The position numbers and the translations under genes were made by a program. The notes under the pieces were generated by a model, which saw only the letters and a list, made by a program, of their open reading frames with translations, did no database searches and was not told the origin of the DNA. Shown piece after piece: positions 42,876-52,300 of a stretch of DNA of 57,404 nt. Source of the stretch: Microcoleus sp. CAWBG506 (GTDB lineage: Bacteria; Cyanobacteriota; Cyanobacteriia; Cyanobacteriales; Microcoleaceae); contig JAHREW010000033.1 in assembly GCA_020883125.1 (NCBI GenBank), positions 4,823 through 62,226 on the forward strand, read 5' to 3'. How positions within the stretch are numbered: the stretch's first letter is position 1; each line of letters starts with the position of its first letter.

Positions 42876-44222
42876 ATGTCTAAATACGACTCCCATCTAA
42901 AATGTTCCTTTTGTGGCAAGTCTCAAGAGCAGGTACGCAAGTTGATCGCAGGCCCAGCAGTATATATCTGCGATGAATGTGTTGACTTGTGCAATGAAAT
43001 TTTAGATGAGGAGTTGTTTGACTCCACCGCCGTGCCGGCCGCGACGGCAGTGCCTCCCAAGCCGGAAACAACCCAAAAGCGCCGCACTACTTCCGGCAAA
43101 AGCCTGTCTCTGAGCCAAATTCCCAAGCCGAGGGAAATTAAAAATTACCTCGATGAAAATGTGATCGGCCAAGATGAGGCGAAAAAGGTGTTGTCAGTGG
43201 CAGTTTATAACCACTACAAGCGTCTCAGTTTTATTCATAGCAAAAATAGTGGCAAGCACCCACCGGAAGAAGTAGAACTGCAAAAGTCAAATATTCTGTT
43301 AATCGGGCCCACGGGCTGTGGCAAAACGCTGCTGGCTCAGACTTTGGCAGATATGCTGGATGTACCCTTTGCAGTAGCTGATGCCACGACGCTGACGGAA
43401 GCGGGCTATGTTGGGGAAGATGTGGAAAATATTTTGTTGCGCTTGCTGCAAGTGGCAGATATGGATGTGGAAGAGGCGCAGCGTGGCATCATTTATATTG
43501 ATGAAATTGACAAAATTGCCCGAAAGAGCGAAAATCCTTCGATTACGCGGGATGTGTCGGGGGAAGGGGTGCAGCAGGCGCTGTTGAAAATGCTGGAAGG
43601 GACGATCGCCAATGTACCACCTCAAGGCGGGCGCAAGCATCCCTATCAAGACTGCATCCAAATTGATACCAGCAATATCATGTTTATTTGCGGTGGCGCT
43701 TTTGTCGGTTTGGATAAAGTGGTAGAGCAGAGAACGGGCAAAAAGTCCATGGGTTTTATTCAGCCGGGAGAAGCTGTGCCGAAGGAAAAGCGGGCAGCCG
43801 ATGTCCTCAAGCAACTGGAACCGGATGATTTGGTGAAATTTGGGATGATTCCTGAGTTTATTGGCAGGGTACCGGTGGCGGCGGTTGTCGATCCTTTGGA
43901 TGAGGAGACGCTGATGGCGATTTTGACGGAACCGCGCAATGCTTTGGTTAAGCAGTATCAAAAGCTGCTAAAGATGGATAATGTACAGTTGGAGTTTAAG
44001 GCGGATGCTGTGCGGGCGATCGCCCAGGAAGCATACCGACGCAAAACTGGGGCGCGGGCACTCAGAGGTATTGTGGAAGAGTTGATGTTGGATGTGATGT
44101 ATGAGTTGCCGTCGCGCAAGGATGTGACGCGCTGTATGATTACTAAGGAAATGGTTGAGAAGCGATCGACTGCTGAGTTGTTGATACTTCCATCTTCGCT
44201 ACCAAAACCAGAGTCGGCTTAA
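42876..44222 (+). CDS. clpX: Clp protease ATP-binding subunit ClpX
   Basis: 448 residues. AAA+ unfoldase that feeds ClpP. Zinc finger [17 protein letters not shown] ... ICDECVDLC, Walker [13 protein letters not shown], Walker [15 protein letters not shown], the [18 protein letters not shown] segment and the IGF-type loop ([12 protein letters not shown]) are present. Last gene of the tig-clpP-clpX operon. Confidence 0.97.
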   Translation: MSKYDSHLKCSFCGKSQEQVRKLIAGPAVYICDECVDLCNEILDEELFDSTAVPAATAVPPKPETTQKRRTTSGKSLSLSQIPKPREIKNYLDENVIGQDEAKKVLSVAVYNHYKRLSFIHSKNSGKHPPEEVELQKSNILLIGPTGCGKTLLAQTLADMLDVPFAVADATTLTEAGYVGEDVENILLRLLQVADMDVEEAQRGIIYIDEIDKIARKSENPSITRDVSGEGVQQALLKMLEGTIANVPPQGGRKHPYQDCIQIDTSNIMFICGGAFVGLDKVVEQRTGKKSMGFIQPGEAVPKEKRAADVLKQLEPDDLVKFGMIPEFIGRVPVAAVVDPLDEETLMAILTEPRNALVKQYQKLLKMDNVQLEFKADAVRAIAQEAYRRKTGARALRGIVEELMLDVMYELPSRKDVTRCMITKEMVEKRSTAELLILPSSLPKPESA

Positions 44223-44257
44223 AAGTTTTCAAATTCTCAATCAGCTTTTTATCGGCG

Positions 44258-44423
44258 GGCTTTCCGGCCTATTGCACCATAAACTTAATCTATGGTGAAA
44301 CAAGCCGGAGAGCCTGTTGATTCCGGGTGCATCTGAGTTTGGCAAATATATTCGTAGGGGCGAAGCATGACCGCTGTAAATCTCTGGTTATCACTAATAA
44401 ATTGTCTGCGGTCATGCTTCGCC
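44258..44423. repeat. Two inverted repeats between clpX and dnaX
   Basis: First: GGCTTTCCGGCC faces AGCCGGAGAGCC (44258-44314) with an inner CACCATA/TATGGTG. Second: GGCGAAGCATGACCGC (44359-44374) and GCGGTCATGCTTCGCC (44408-44423) are a perfect 16-bp pair with a 33-bp loop. Both lie between convergent genes and could end transcription, though no T-tract follows. Confidence 0.75.
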
Positions 44424-44478
44424 TATGCAAAACCGGGATGCTCCCGTTGATTCCCAATCCCCAATCCCCCATTCCCAA

Positions 44479-46503
44479 CTACCAATCAATTAAATAATCC
44501 TCATCTAACTTAGAAGACACCTCATTCAAATCCGGTTCAGATTCCCATTTAAAAGTTTCCGACTCCCAAACCTCCAAGCCATCCGAGAAATCAACTACTT
44601 CCCCATCAAACATCTGAGCCCATACCCCAGCAGCATTGACTACATCTTGGGCATCAGCCCGCACCGCCACAGCTTGAGCATTTAAATCATTCCCAGAGGC
44701 GATCGACCCCTTAGTCTCCCCCACTGGTTCAGAAACATTTGACAGCTTGGCGCTAGTATTTTCAGGGGCTGGCGAGTGTTTTTGTGCTTCTCCCCTATTC
44801 GTGGAAAAATCCTCTGAAATTTCAGGTTTTTGTACCTGTTGATTCCCATCATCCACCGGAGTATAATTCCGAGAATTTCCCCCCATACGTCCGTTAGAAT
44901 TTGGGAAATTCTTTGGTTCTAAACTATTAGTTTCAGTGGAATTTTTTAATCCCAATTGCACCGTGACTCGACGGTTAAAAATTTGCAAAAAAGCTTCTTC
45001 AATATTAGCTACTTTGTCTTTAACCATCTTGAGCAACTGTGGCGAATTAATTTTAATAACCGCCGCATCATTGCTAAAACTCACCAGATGTCCGTGTTGG
45101 CGAAGCAACGATTGAGTACCGTGGGGGCGCACGCGAGTCAGTACCTGTTCCCAAACTTGATTTAGATCGATTTCGCTGGCGGCATTAGTTGGTGGATAAT
45201 TTGTGGCGTCAGCAGTCGGTATAGATTCTCGAATCGGTGCGGTGGATTTGTTTTCTGTGGGATTAGCAATAGGTGGCGGAGTCGTCGCAGGATGTTGCAC
45301 ATTCGGAATTGCAGATTCTGCAATATTAGATATCTGACTCCCCCCCTTGCTAAGGGGGGGTTGGGGGGGGTGATTTTGTGCTGGTTGATTTACTGGTTGT
45401 GGCTGAGTTCTAATTGCTGATGGTAATAATCCCAATAATGTTACTTCCAGCCACAAACGCGGTTGAGTGGTATTTTTAATTTGCACTTCATGGGTTTGCA
45501 AGTGTTTCTGACCTGCCAAAATTAACTCTCTCTCCCAATGAGTCGCAAAATTGACAAGTTTATCCCAAGTGGCTGAGGTTAAAGCTACTAAATCTGAGCG
45601 TGTTGGTGCTGCTTTTGCTATCAGCAAATCTCGGTAAAAACTGGCTAGATTCTGAAGAACTATCAGCGGTTCTCGACCGCGATTCATCAGGTGACGGGTC
45701 ATGTCTACTAGGGCTGTGGCATCGTCTTTGTCAATAGCTTCTAGCAGTTCCATTAAGTCGTTTTCTGGGACTGCACCGACTAAATCCCAAACTTTTTCGA
45801 CGGTGACTTCACCGGGAAATAAACTGAGTTGGTCTAGCAAACTTTCGGCATCTCGCAGTCCTCCTTGGGCGAGTTGAGCAACCATATATACTGCGTCGCT
45901 GGCTATGTTGATATTTTCTAATTTGGCAATTTTATGCAAGTGGGCGGTCATTGCATTGAGGGCTATGCGCCGAAAGTCGAATCTTTGACAGCGGGAAATA
46001 ATGGTTGGTAAGACTCTTTGAGGGTCTGTGGTTGCGAGGACGAATACTACGTTGTCTGGTGGTTCTTCTAGGGTTTTTAATAAGGCGTTAAATGCCTGGT
46101 TACTGAGCATATGAACTTCGTCAATCACATATACTTTGTAGCGGCATTGTACGGGGGCAAATTGAGCGCGTTCGATCAAATCTCGGATGTTATCGACTCC
46201 TGTGTTGCTGGCGGCATCAATTTCGATTACGTCTAGTGTGGAACCTCTGGCTATTTCTTGGCAAACGTTGCATTTGCCGCATGGTGTGGGGGTTGGGGCA
46301 CCCGTAGAAATACAGTTGAGGGATTTGGCAAAAATTCGAGCGCTAGAGGTTTTACCGGTGCCTCTGGGGCCTGTGAATAGATATGCTGGTGCTATGCGAT
46401 CTTGGAGGATGGCGCTGGTGAGGGTTTGGGCGATCGCCTCTTGGCCTACTAATTCGGCAAAAGTCTGGGGGCGATATTTGTGGTGGAGGGGTTCGTAGGT
46501 CAC
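44479..46503 (-). CDS. dnaX: DNA polymerase III subunits gamma/tau
   Basis: 674 residues. Clamp-loader ATPase. LVGQEAIAQTL, Walker A FTGPRGTGKTSSARIFAKSL, zinc-binding CGKCNVCQEI, VIDEVHMLSNQAFNALLKTL (Walker B) and LATTDPQRVLPTIISRCQRF are all intact. The tau-type C-terminal half is Pro/Ser/Asn-rich, and part of it (HPPQPPLSKGGSQI) is encoded by the C-run/G-run repeat at 45336-45373. No intein is present. The start is GTG 46503; no strong ribosome site is seen. Confidence 0.95.
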   Translation of the reverse strand: MTYEPLHHKYRPQTFAELVGQEAIAQTLTSAILQDRIAPAYLFTGPRGTGKTSSARIFAKSLNCISTGAPTPTPCGKCNVCQEIARGSTLDVIEIDAASNTGVDNIRDLIERAQFAPVQCRYKVYVIDEVHMLSNQAFNALLKTLEEPPDNVVFVLATTDPQRVLPTIISRCQRFDFRRIALNAMTAHLHKIAKLENINIASDAVYMVAQLAQGGLRDAESLLDQLSLFPGEVTVEKVWDLVGAVPENDLMELLEAIDKDDATALVDMTRHLMNRGREPLIVLQNLASFYRDLLIAKAAPTRSDLVALTSATWDKLVNFATHWERELILAGQKHLQTHEVQIKNTTQPRLWLEVTLLGLLPSAIRTQPQPVNQPAQNHPPQPPLSKGGSQISNIAESAIPNVQHPATTPPPIANPTENKSTAPIRESIPTADATNYPPTNAASEIDLNQVWEQVLTRVRPHGTQSLLRQHGHLVSFSNDAAVIKINSPQLLKMVKDKVANIEEAFLQIFNRRVTVQLGLKNSTETNSLEPKNFPNSNGRMGGNSRNYTPVDDGNQQVQKPEISEDFSTNRGEAQKHSPAPENTSAKLSNVSEPVGETKGSIASGNDLNAQAVAVRADAQDVVNAAGVWAQMFDGEVVDFSDGLEVWESETFKWESEPDLNEVSSKLDEDYLIDW
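45336..45373 (-). repeat. C-run/G-run repeat inside dnaX
   Basis: ACTCCCCCCCTTGCTAAGG then a G-run with TTG inside. It is in frame and encodes PPQPPLSKGG in the linker of the tau part; related to 25112-25145. Confidence 0.9.
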
Positions 46504-47030
46504 GATCGAATATGGGTGTTATGTTAACTAAGGAGATGTGGTTCGATCGCACCATAGCTCAACTTTCAAAGCAAGTTCTCTGGAGGCGAACTGAGTGGAA
46601 CGAAGAACTCGTAGCAATTAGTACCTAAGTCTTGTGGGCGCTACGATCGTCCGGGCGATCGATTGTGATCCTCAAGATTTTTTAAGAGCGATCGGAGAAT
46701 TACTATTAATCTATGTAAATTCACTGATGTTTGCGAGAAACTGCTCTGCTAAAAAAACATTTTTTCTGCGGGTATTGGTATAATATATCACAAATTATTG
46801 ACCATCGCTTTTTGCCAGTGCAAGGGTGCAATTTTCCGAGATTTCGCGAACCTGCTTGCAGTTAAAGATAAAGTATTAATTAGAGGGTGCCCGTTCGAGT
46901 TGTAGAAATCCAATTGTAGAAAGATTGTGGTAGAAAGAAGTCAAGGTGGCTCGAACCAGCGAGTTGCAATGTCATCTCCACTCAGGGGCATTCTATAAAT
47001 ATAGCGTCAAATTTTACCCTTTAAAAGCCC
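46504..47030. other. Divergent intergenic region, no gene seen
   Basis: 527 bp between dnaX and the next gene. Several HIP1-like GATCG clusters at 46640-46700. I looked for tRNA and small RNA features (TTCGANNC-type loops) and found none convincing. Confidence 0.55.
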
Positions 47031-47927
47031 ATGTCAACCAAAATAATCCTTGTAGAACCAAGGTTGGCAGTAGCCTCTCCCAAGCCCAAACAGGCTAAGC
47101 CAGGAGGTTTACCCTCCGATCAAATCTTGATGGGAGCATCGGGATTACTGTTGTTATTACTTGTCGGTTTAGCTGTGTTTAGCAAGATAAAAATGGATGG
47201 TTTGAGCAAGAAGCTAACTTTTGAGGAATTTAGAAATCGAGAACTCCAGAAAAAATATAAAATGGCTCTGGAAACCTTGTCAAAAATGGAAAAAAATCCA
47301 GACCTCATCCACTCACGAGACTTTAATTTAGACTACCTGAGAATGCGGATGGCAGAAGAAGTTTTTCACTTTGCCATTGTGAATCAAATTAAGGTAAAAG
47401 TCAAAGATAAAATTAGTATTGCCCTGCGTCCGACTCAGGGTAGTGTGGGAGATAAGAGTGGGAATGCGGGCAGTGGCAGACAAGTGGATTCGATGTTTGA
47501 TATCGAATACGAAACTGGAGATCCGGCGGTAAAAATCGAAAAGCGAGTGCTGTTTCGGATTCAAATTAAGCTGATGAAACTGCCGACTCAGGCAACTTCG
47601 GCGACAATTAATCAAATTATTGACTGTTTGGAAACTTACCTGAGTCCTTCCGATGACCATGATAGTTGGCAGCCGACAATTCAAGGTCGCATCGTTCACA
47701 TTGAGTGGGATCAGAAGGCGAAACCGACGCCGATGTTGGTGCTGGAACAGTCGAATGAAGGAGTGAATGTCACTTTCAGAACTACGAGAGCTGCCGCTGG
47801 CAGATCTGCAAATGCCAATGACAGTGAGTTAGCCGGTGCTAAGGGCGCAAAAGGTAAGAGTGCAAGTAAAAGTGGATCTAAGAGTTCTACAAAAACAGGT
47901 ACTAAGCGTCCGACTTCCCGCAAGTAA
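47031..47927 (+). CDS. Single-pass membrane protein of unknown function
   Basis: 298 residues. A short N-terminal tail, then one membrane helix (ILMGASGLLLLLLVGLAVF, about residues 32-52), a charged helical stretch (FEEFRNRELQKKYKMALETL), and a mixed domain with ISIALRPTQGSV and FDIEYETGDPAVKIEKRVLF. The C-terminal 40 residues are Ser/Lys/Gly-rich (KSASKSGSKSSTKTGTKRPT), disordered and basic. It looks like a conserved cyanobacterial protein, but I do not recognise a family. Confidence 0.8.
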   Translation: MSTKIILVEPRLAVASPKPKQAKPGGLPSDQILMGASGLLLLLLVGLAVFSKIKMDGLSKKLTFEEFRNRELQKKYKMALETLSKMEKNPDLIHSRDFNLDYLRMRMAEEVFHFAIVNQIKVKVKDKISIALRPTQGSVGDKSGNAGSGRQVDSMFDIEYETGDPAVKIEKRVLFRIQIKLMKLPTQATSATINQIIDCLETYLSPSDDHDSWQPTIQGRIVHIEWDQKAKPTPMLVLEQSNEGVNVTFRTTRAAAGRSANANDSELAGAKGAKGKSASKSGSKSSTKTGTKRPTSRK

Positions 47928-47944
47928 TTGTGAACGTATTTTAG

Positions 47945-48682
47945 CTATTTAGGGAAATCAAAAAGCACCTCGGTCATGTAATGTTCTGCCCAATCTTGAC
48001 CGAAAGCTTTTTCCAACACGCGACGGGTTTTGTCGTTTTGTTGCTGCTGGGTGCAGTAGTAAATTTGAGCGTCGAGAATTTTCGATGCTTCGGCGACAGA
48101 AACTGGTTCTGAGGCGACTGCGAGTTTACAGTGAATTTCCACGTAGGATTCAACTATGTCCAGAAATCGGCTTTCTTCTTCCTTGGAATCAGGGCGCACA
48201 AATAGGCAAAATTCTGAGAAAATATCGCCCCAATCGGGAATTTGGCGAGGACAGGAAAATTGGTTGACTGGCAGAGTTTGCAGTCGAGTGCGGTAGGTTT
48301 CTGATAAAGTGCGATCGGAATTTAGGGGGGAAAGGTCGGCGATCGCGGCGCTAATTTGGCCTTTACCTGCTACGATGTCCGTACCGAACATGGGCAAAGC
48401 GTAATTAGGTCTGGGAAACATCACGCAGTGCAGGATATCCAGCAAGGGGCCGACTTTGGCGAGTTCTAGGTGTATTTTACGGAATTGGGGAGTTTGATAG
48501 CAGCGGTTTTCGATGATCAGTTTTTCTCCTTCCAAACGCCCTTCCACATATCCCAACTCAGCAGGTAGGTGGTAGGGTTCCAGGTCGAGGTACCGACGCC
48601 ATACTGATTCTATCCGATCGGCTAGTTCGCGGATGAGGTAGTGTTGTTGGTCTCGTAGAGAAGGCTTGGATATTTCTAACAT
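47945..48682 (-). CDS. pcyA: Phycocyanobilin:ferredoxin oxidoreductase
   Basis: 245 residues, the normal length. Reduces biliverdin IXalpha to phycocyanobilin, the chromophore of phycobilisomes and phytochromes. Conserved FPRPNYALPMFGTDIVAGKG with the catalytic Asp, QISAAIADLSPLN, and the C-terminal AQIYYCTQQQQNDKTRRVLE with FGQDWAEHYMTEVLF. Convergent with the membrane protein gene. Confidence 0.96.
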   Translation of the reverse strand: MLEISKPSLRDQQHYLIRELADRIESVWRRYLDLEPYHLPAELGYVEGRLEGEKLIIENRCYQTPQFRKIHLELAKVGPLLDILHCVMFPRPNYALPMFGTDIVAGKGQISAAIADLSPLNSDRTLSETYRTRLQTLPVNQFSCPRQIPDWGDIFSEFCLFVRPDSKEEESRFLDIVESYVEIHCKLAVASEPVSVAEASKILDAQIYYCTQQQQNDKTRRVLEKAFGQDWAEHYMTEVLFDFPK

Positions 48683-48814
48683 TTTGATTTATTGGGCGAT
48701 CGGCTTAACAAAACTTTATTCAACTGTTGCAGGATGCAGGAACAAAGGTAGATACTTTTAAGGATATCAGTAAGATCGACGTGCGATCGAGCAAGTTTTA
48801 CGGGAGATAAGTCT

Positions 48815-49018
48815 ATGTTTGGTCTAGGATTGCCCGAAATGGGCATTATTGCGGTAGTAGCTATTCTAATTTTCGGTCCCAAGAAAATTCCAGAGTTGGG
48901 CAATGCTTTGGGAAAAACCTTGCGGAGTTTTAAGGAAGGGGTGAGTCAAGCTGAGGATGAATCTCCCGTCAAGGAGAAGGAGAAGGAGAAAAAGGAAGAT
49001 ATTCAACCGAAAGTTTAA
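48815..49018 (+). CDS. tatA: Sec-independent protein translocase TatA/E
   Basis: 67 residues: a membrane helix GLPEMGIIAVVAILIFGPKK, the FGPKKIPELG hinge, an amphipathic helix (GNALGKTLRSFKEGV) and a charged tail. Forms the twin-arginine translocation pore. Monocistronic. TAT-type substrates such as the PhoX-like protein are present in this window. Confidence 0.95.
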   Translation: MFGLGLPEMGIIAVVAILIFGPKKIPELGNALGKTLRSFKEGVSQAEDESPVKEKEKEKKEDIQPKV

Positions 49019-49320
49019 ATTAGTGTGGTAGTGAAGATTTTAGTCCTGATATTTAAGAACTAAAGTTCTCGCTTCCTACCTCTGGGGAAAATTTGTACTG
49101 ATGTTTCAGCACAAATTCCACCAGAGACTGAATTTGTTAGTTGTGGGGTGGGCACGGGAGTCCGGTGATTAATCAAGCCCCCCCATTACCAAATTAACTA
49201 TTTGTGGAACTGGTCAAAGAACCCGTTGCTAAGAATGATACAAATTCCCATAAAAAAATGCTATAATATCAAATTATACTCCTAAAACTGTCCTATAAAC
49301 ATAGAAAATAGTAAAATAAT
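49019..49320. other. Intergenic region with a weak repeat
   Basis: Carries GTAGTGAAGATTTTAGTCCTGA (49028), a variant of the motif at 6811-6832, followed by AACTAAAGTTCTCGC. AT-rich DNA and a TATAATATCAAATTATA near 49262 suit a promoter for the next gene. No gene is seen. Confidence 0.5.
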
Positions 49321-49695
49321 ATGGTCGTTATTACCTCCCAAGAAATTGCCTTATTTCGCTCAGAATTAGCAGCATATTCCCAAGCATTGAAGGCCCTAGA
49401 TGAAATCGAAGATTGCGAGGGAAATATCGAAGATGCAGCGATATCTCTGGCAATTCAAGCCGGACAAGAACCGAATATTTCTGAAAATTGGTTAGACGGA
49501 TTAGCCAAAAGATGCCGCGTGGCTATCTGCAAATCTGAGATTAAAGAAGAGTTGATAAATGGACGTTTGAATGCTGCCTTCGGAGATTTGTTGGCGGCGA
49601 AAGTTTGCCCTGATATTTTGATAACTGCGGTGATTATTTATGTATTTAAAACAGGGGTGAATGAGTTTTGCGAGCCTCTTGAATATAAACTTTAA
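49321..49695 (+). CDS. Small protein of unknown function
   Basis: 124 residues, mostly helical: LFRSELAAYSQALKALDEIED, AISLAIQAGQEPN, WLDGLAKRCRVAICKSEIKE and FGDLLAAKVCPDILITAVIIYVFKTGVNEF. No named family is recognised. It precedes an 83-bp tandem repeat and the replication-initiator-like gene. Confidence 0.7.
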   Translation: MVVITSQEIALFRSELAAYSQALKALDEIEDCEGNIEDAAISLAIQAGQEPNISENWLDGLAKRCRVAICKSEIKEELINGRLNAAFGDLLAAKVCPDILITAVIIYVFKTGVNEFCEPLEYKL

Positions 49696-49710
49696 AGCTA
49701 TATTAGTGCG

Positions 49711-49872
49711 TGGCGAGAAACCCGGTTTTTACCAACCTACTTTGTTACACCACCCAAAAATCACAAAAAACCCGGTTTCTGAGATTCTGTGGGTGGCGAG
49801 AAACCCGGTTTTTACCAACCTACTTTGTTACACCACCCAAAAATCACAAAAAACCCGGTTTCTTAGATTCTA
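49711..49872. repeat. 83-bp tandem repeat, two copies
   Basis: The unit starts at 49711 and 49794 (TGGCGAGAAACCCGG...). Each contains two AAACCCGGTTT cores, one at each end, so four lie in the array. The two copies are nearly identical. Frames open across them are not genes. Confidence 0.92.
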
Positions 49873-49913
49873 CGGTTTCTGATTCCATGAGTAGTTAAAC
49901 GAGAGTATATAAA

Positions 49914-51137
49914 ATGCAGGTAGGCATATTTTTAGGAAATCTCGGAAATCCCCTAATCTATTATCCCAAGTTAGCGAATATTACTGGCGGTGTCTCGGCG
50001 AGTATTTTGCTATGCCAATTATTTCAATGGCAATCTCAACTTACCAATCCCGATGGTTGGGTGCAAACTAAAACGGCTGAAATTGAACAAGCTACTGGTT
50101 TAAATGCCGCAGAACAGGCTATCGCGAGGCAGCAATTAAAAGAGCGTTTATTATTGAAAGAAAAACTCCAAAATCCTGATGCCGAAAGCCTAGAACTATG
50201 GGCTGATATTGACGAATTCGAGGCAAAAATAAATACTTATTTGACAGCAAATTCTGATAATAGCAGAACACAAACTCTCCCGAAAAGTCTCAATTATCCT
50301 GTAGAAATAGTTCCCGATTATTCTGCATCAATTCCTAGCATTAAAACCGACCAATTCTTCGGTCAGCCCCGTAAACTCATAGGCGTTGCTGTCACCCCAA
50401 ATTACCAATTTAGCGGCCCTTGGAACTCCCAAGAACAACTCCACAATTTTCAACGAGCTTTAGAAGCCTATGCTAGAGAACGCAACTTGGGTTTTGGTAA
50501 TCCTTCGGGCTGGGCTTTCAAAATTATTGATAGCATTACTAAGGGCTTGACTTCGACTTTTTGGGATGAATTTATCGCGGGCATTCCTTTAGGAGAAAGT
50601 CAGAAGGTGCAGCGAGATTGGGAAATTGCACCACAAGTGCCTTATCCGGCCTTTGAAGAGGAGCGAATTCAGTATTATGTCCACAAAGGCGAACCGCTGG
50701 AAGCAGCGGTTTCTAAGGCTCGTGCTGATTTGAGAAATCCGGTTGTGGGTAAGGATTTGTGGGAGGGTTTTTTACGAAAGTGCGATCGACTTGCGGATGA
50801 TGTTTTCCAAGCCAAACAGCAGGGGGTTGACACACCATATCTGCCGTCTTCCTTCAACGAAAAACCGCCAATCACTAAGGATAGCGTGATGCGGAAATTA
50901 GGGGCGATCGCGCCGCAATTTGCCCTGAATCAATCCACATCTGAGGCGATTCCCGAACCGCCAAAACTTGCCGAGCAAGCATCACCAACTCCCGCCGAAA
51001 TTCCCAGTATTTCTGCTTTGCAAAAAGCTTACAATACTCCTCTCGGTCGCAGTATAATTGAAAAACAGATTGCGGCCAATCCAGACTGGGGCTACGAAAT
51101 AGTAGATGGTGAAATAGTCGAATCAATTCCTTTTTAG
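49914..51137 (+). CDS. Replication-initiator-like HTH protein of unknown function
   Basis: 407 residues. The N-terminus resembles winged-helix replication or phage-type proteins (FYPKL-like YYPKLANITGGVSASILLC, WQSQLTNPDGWVQTKTAEIE, then a recognition-helix-like ATGLNAAEQAIARQQLKERL). The middle has FSGPWNSQEQLHNFQRALEA and FGNPSGWAFKIIDSITKG. The C-terminus ends NPDWGYEIVDGEIVESIPF. A DNA-binding role is inferred. The tail motif recurs in the next small gene. Confidence 0.65.
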   Translation: MQVGIFLGNLGNPLIYYPKLANITGGVSASILLCQLFQWQSQLTNPDGWVQTKTAEIEQATGLNAAEQAIARQQLKERLLLKEKLQNPDAESLELWADIDEFEAKINTYLTANSDNSRTQTLPKSLNYPVEIVPDYSASIPSIKTDQFFGQPRKLIGVAVTPNYQFSGPWNSQEQLHNFQRALEAYARERNLGFGNPSGWAFKIIDSITKGLTSTFWDEFIAGIPLGESQKVQRDWEIAPQVPYPAFEEERIQYYVHKGEPLEAAVSKARADLRNPVVGKDLWEGFLRKCDRLADDVFQAKQQGVDTPYLPSSFNEKPPITKDSVMRKLGAIAPQFALNQSTSEAIPEPPKLAEQASPTPAEIPSISALQKAYNTPLGRSIIEKQIAANPDWGYEIVDGEIVESIPF

Positions 51138-51244
51138 TAACATTCCTGGAGGCAACCTGCACAATGAGTAGGGTGCGTCAGGAAAGGAAAACTCTATTTT
51201 TTATACTAAAATCAATACTGACGCACTCTACAAGCTAAGCAGAT

Positions 51245-51478
51245 ATGAAGCGAATTAGCGAAATCAATCCGTTGGGAGAAGAGCGGGCAAATCCTGATGA
51301 GGAAACTCGGAAAAAACTGCGGGTGGAAAGATTGCAGCGAGAGAAAGATGAGGGATATCAAATGTTAGTTGAACTTTGCAATTTGGGCGAATATGATATG
51401 GCTGAGCAGTTGGCAAATCGAAACTTTAATTGGCGTTATGAAATAGTTGATGGTGTTGTGATAGAAAGGATAGATTAG
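51245..51478 (+). CDS. Small protein sharing the C-terminal tail of its neighbour
   Basis: 77 residues, highly charged. The C-terminus FNWRYEIVDGVVIERID parallels PDWGYEIVDGEIVESIPF at the end of the preceding gene (W-x-Y-E-I-V-D-G-x-x-x-E). The N-terminal part (INPLGEERANPDEETRKKLR) is unlike it. Function unknown; the shared tail suggests a common partner or a former duplication. Confidence 0.6.
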   Translation: MKRISEINPLGEERANPDEETRKKLRVERLQREKDEGYQMLVELCNLGEYDMAEQLANRNFNWRYEIVDGVVIERID

Positions 51479-51563
51479 GTTTGTTGTCACCAGGCGATTG
51501 AAATCGCGTCTACTTTCATAGGTGGGTTCTCCAGCCCACCCCACAAGAAACTTGATGTGTTGT

Positions 51564-51586
51564 GGAACCGGCATCTTGCCTGTTCC
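51564..51586. repeat. GAACAGGCA-type palindrome
   Basis: GGAACCGGCATCTTGCCTGTTCC, a copy of the palindrome at 24667 and 35842, here with one changed arm base. A separate hairpin GGTGGG/CCCACC lies at 51521-51540. Confidence 0.85.
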
Positions 51587-51658
51587 TAAGAATGGTACAA
51601 GTTGACGACTGCAATCTCTATGTTATAATTATAACTAAAAATTAAATAACTATTAAAC

Positions 51659-52300
51659 ATGACAACAACTATTAACGCCAAAAATATAACGTTCTCCGAA
51701 GTAAGTCAATTTTTGAAATTCCAAGAGCAGCTTAATAATGACACGTACACAACCTTTTTATCCTTAGAATCCTTAACAGAGATAGATCAGTTAGAACTCG
51801 CCCAAATTCGCAACGATTTTCGCGCATACCTCTCAGTAGATCGAGTTTCGGAAGGATTGGTAAAAGCTCTAACTACCTTTCCATTAATGCGATTGGCTGG
51901 CTTCTACCGCCGCCCAATCAAGATGAGTCTAGAACAAGACATTGCGAATATCACTATAGAAGACGAAGACGCAACGATTACAGGCAGATTTGATATTTTA
52001 GCAATCAATAAAGAGAAACAAATTGCCGCTGACATACCGTTTTGGATTTTAGTAGTAGAATCTAAAAATAGTCTAATTGCTCCCCGCGCAGGTTTGCCTC
52101 AACTCCTAACTTACGCCTATAAAAGTTTGGAATATCAAGAGTCTGTTTGGGGGCTGGCAACTAGCGGAGAGTTTTATCAGTTTGTCAATATCCGCAGAGG
52201 AAATCCCCCAACCTATCAGCTAATGCCATTTCTGACTTTGATGGAGTCCGACTCTTCAATTTTGTTGCTGCAAGTTTTAAAAGCCATTTGCAAGCTATAA
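51659..52300 (+). CDS. PD-(D/E)XK nuclease-like restriction-fold protein
   Basis: 213 residues. The core TGRFDILAI ... FWILVVESKNSLI has the Asp and E-x-K of the restriction-endonuclease fold, followed by GLPQLLTYAYKSLEYQESVWGLATSGEFYQFV, typical of the type I restriction R-subunit N-terminal-like or Cas4/RecB-like nuclease families. No methylase or helicase partner is nearby. Its stop codon abuts the terminator of the RuBisCO operon. Confidence 0.75.
   Translation: MTTTINAKNITFSEVSQFLKFQEQLNNDTYTTFLSLESLTEIDQLELAQIRNDFRAYLSVDRVSEGLVKALTTFPLMRLAGFYRRPIKMSLEQDIANITIEDEDATITGRFDILAINKEKQIAADIPFWILVVESKNSLIAPRAGLPQLLTYAYKSLEYQESVWGLATSGEFYQFVNIRRGNPPTYQLMPFLTLMESDSSILLLQVLKAICKL

Noticed and set aside
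43299..43961. Open frame of 220 codons antisense to clpX
   Set aside because: Shadow of clpX; low-complexity basic sequence without family features.
44479..46503. Intein in dnaX
   Set aside because: Checked because cyanobacterial replication genes often carry inteins; motifs run on without interruption.
46504..47030. tRNA or small RNA in the long gap
   Set aside because: CTCGAACCAGCGAG-type sequence recalls a T-loop, but no cloverleaf can be built around it.
49661..49898. Two open frames over the 83-bp tandem
   Set aside because: They translate the tandem repeat itself and have no independent support.
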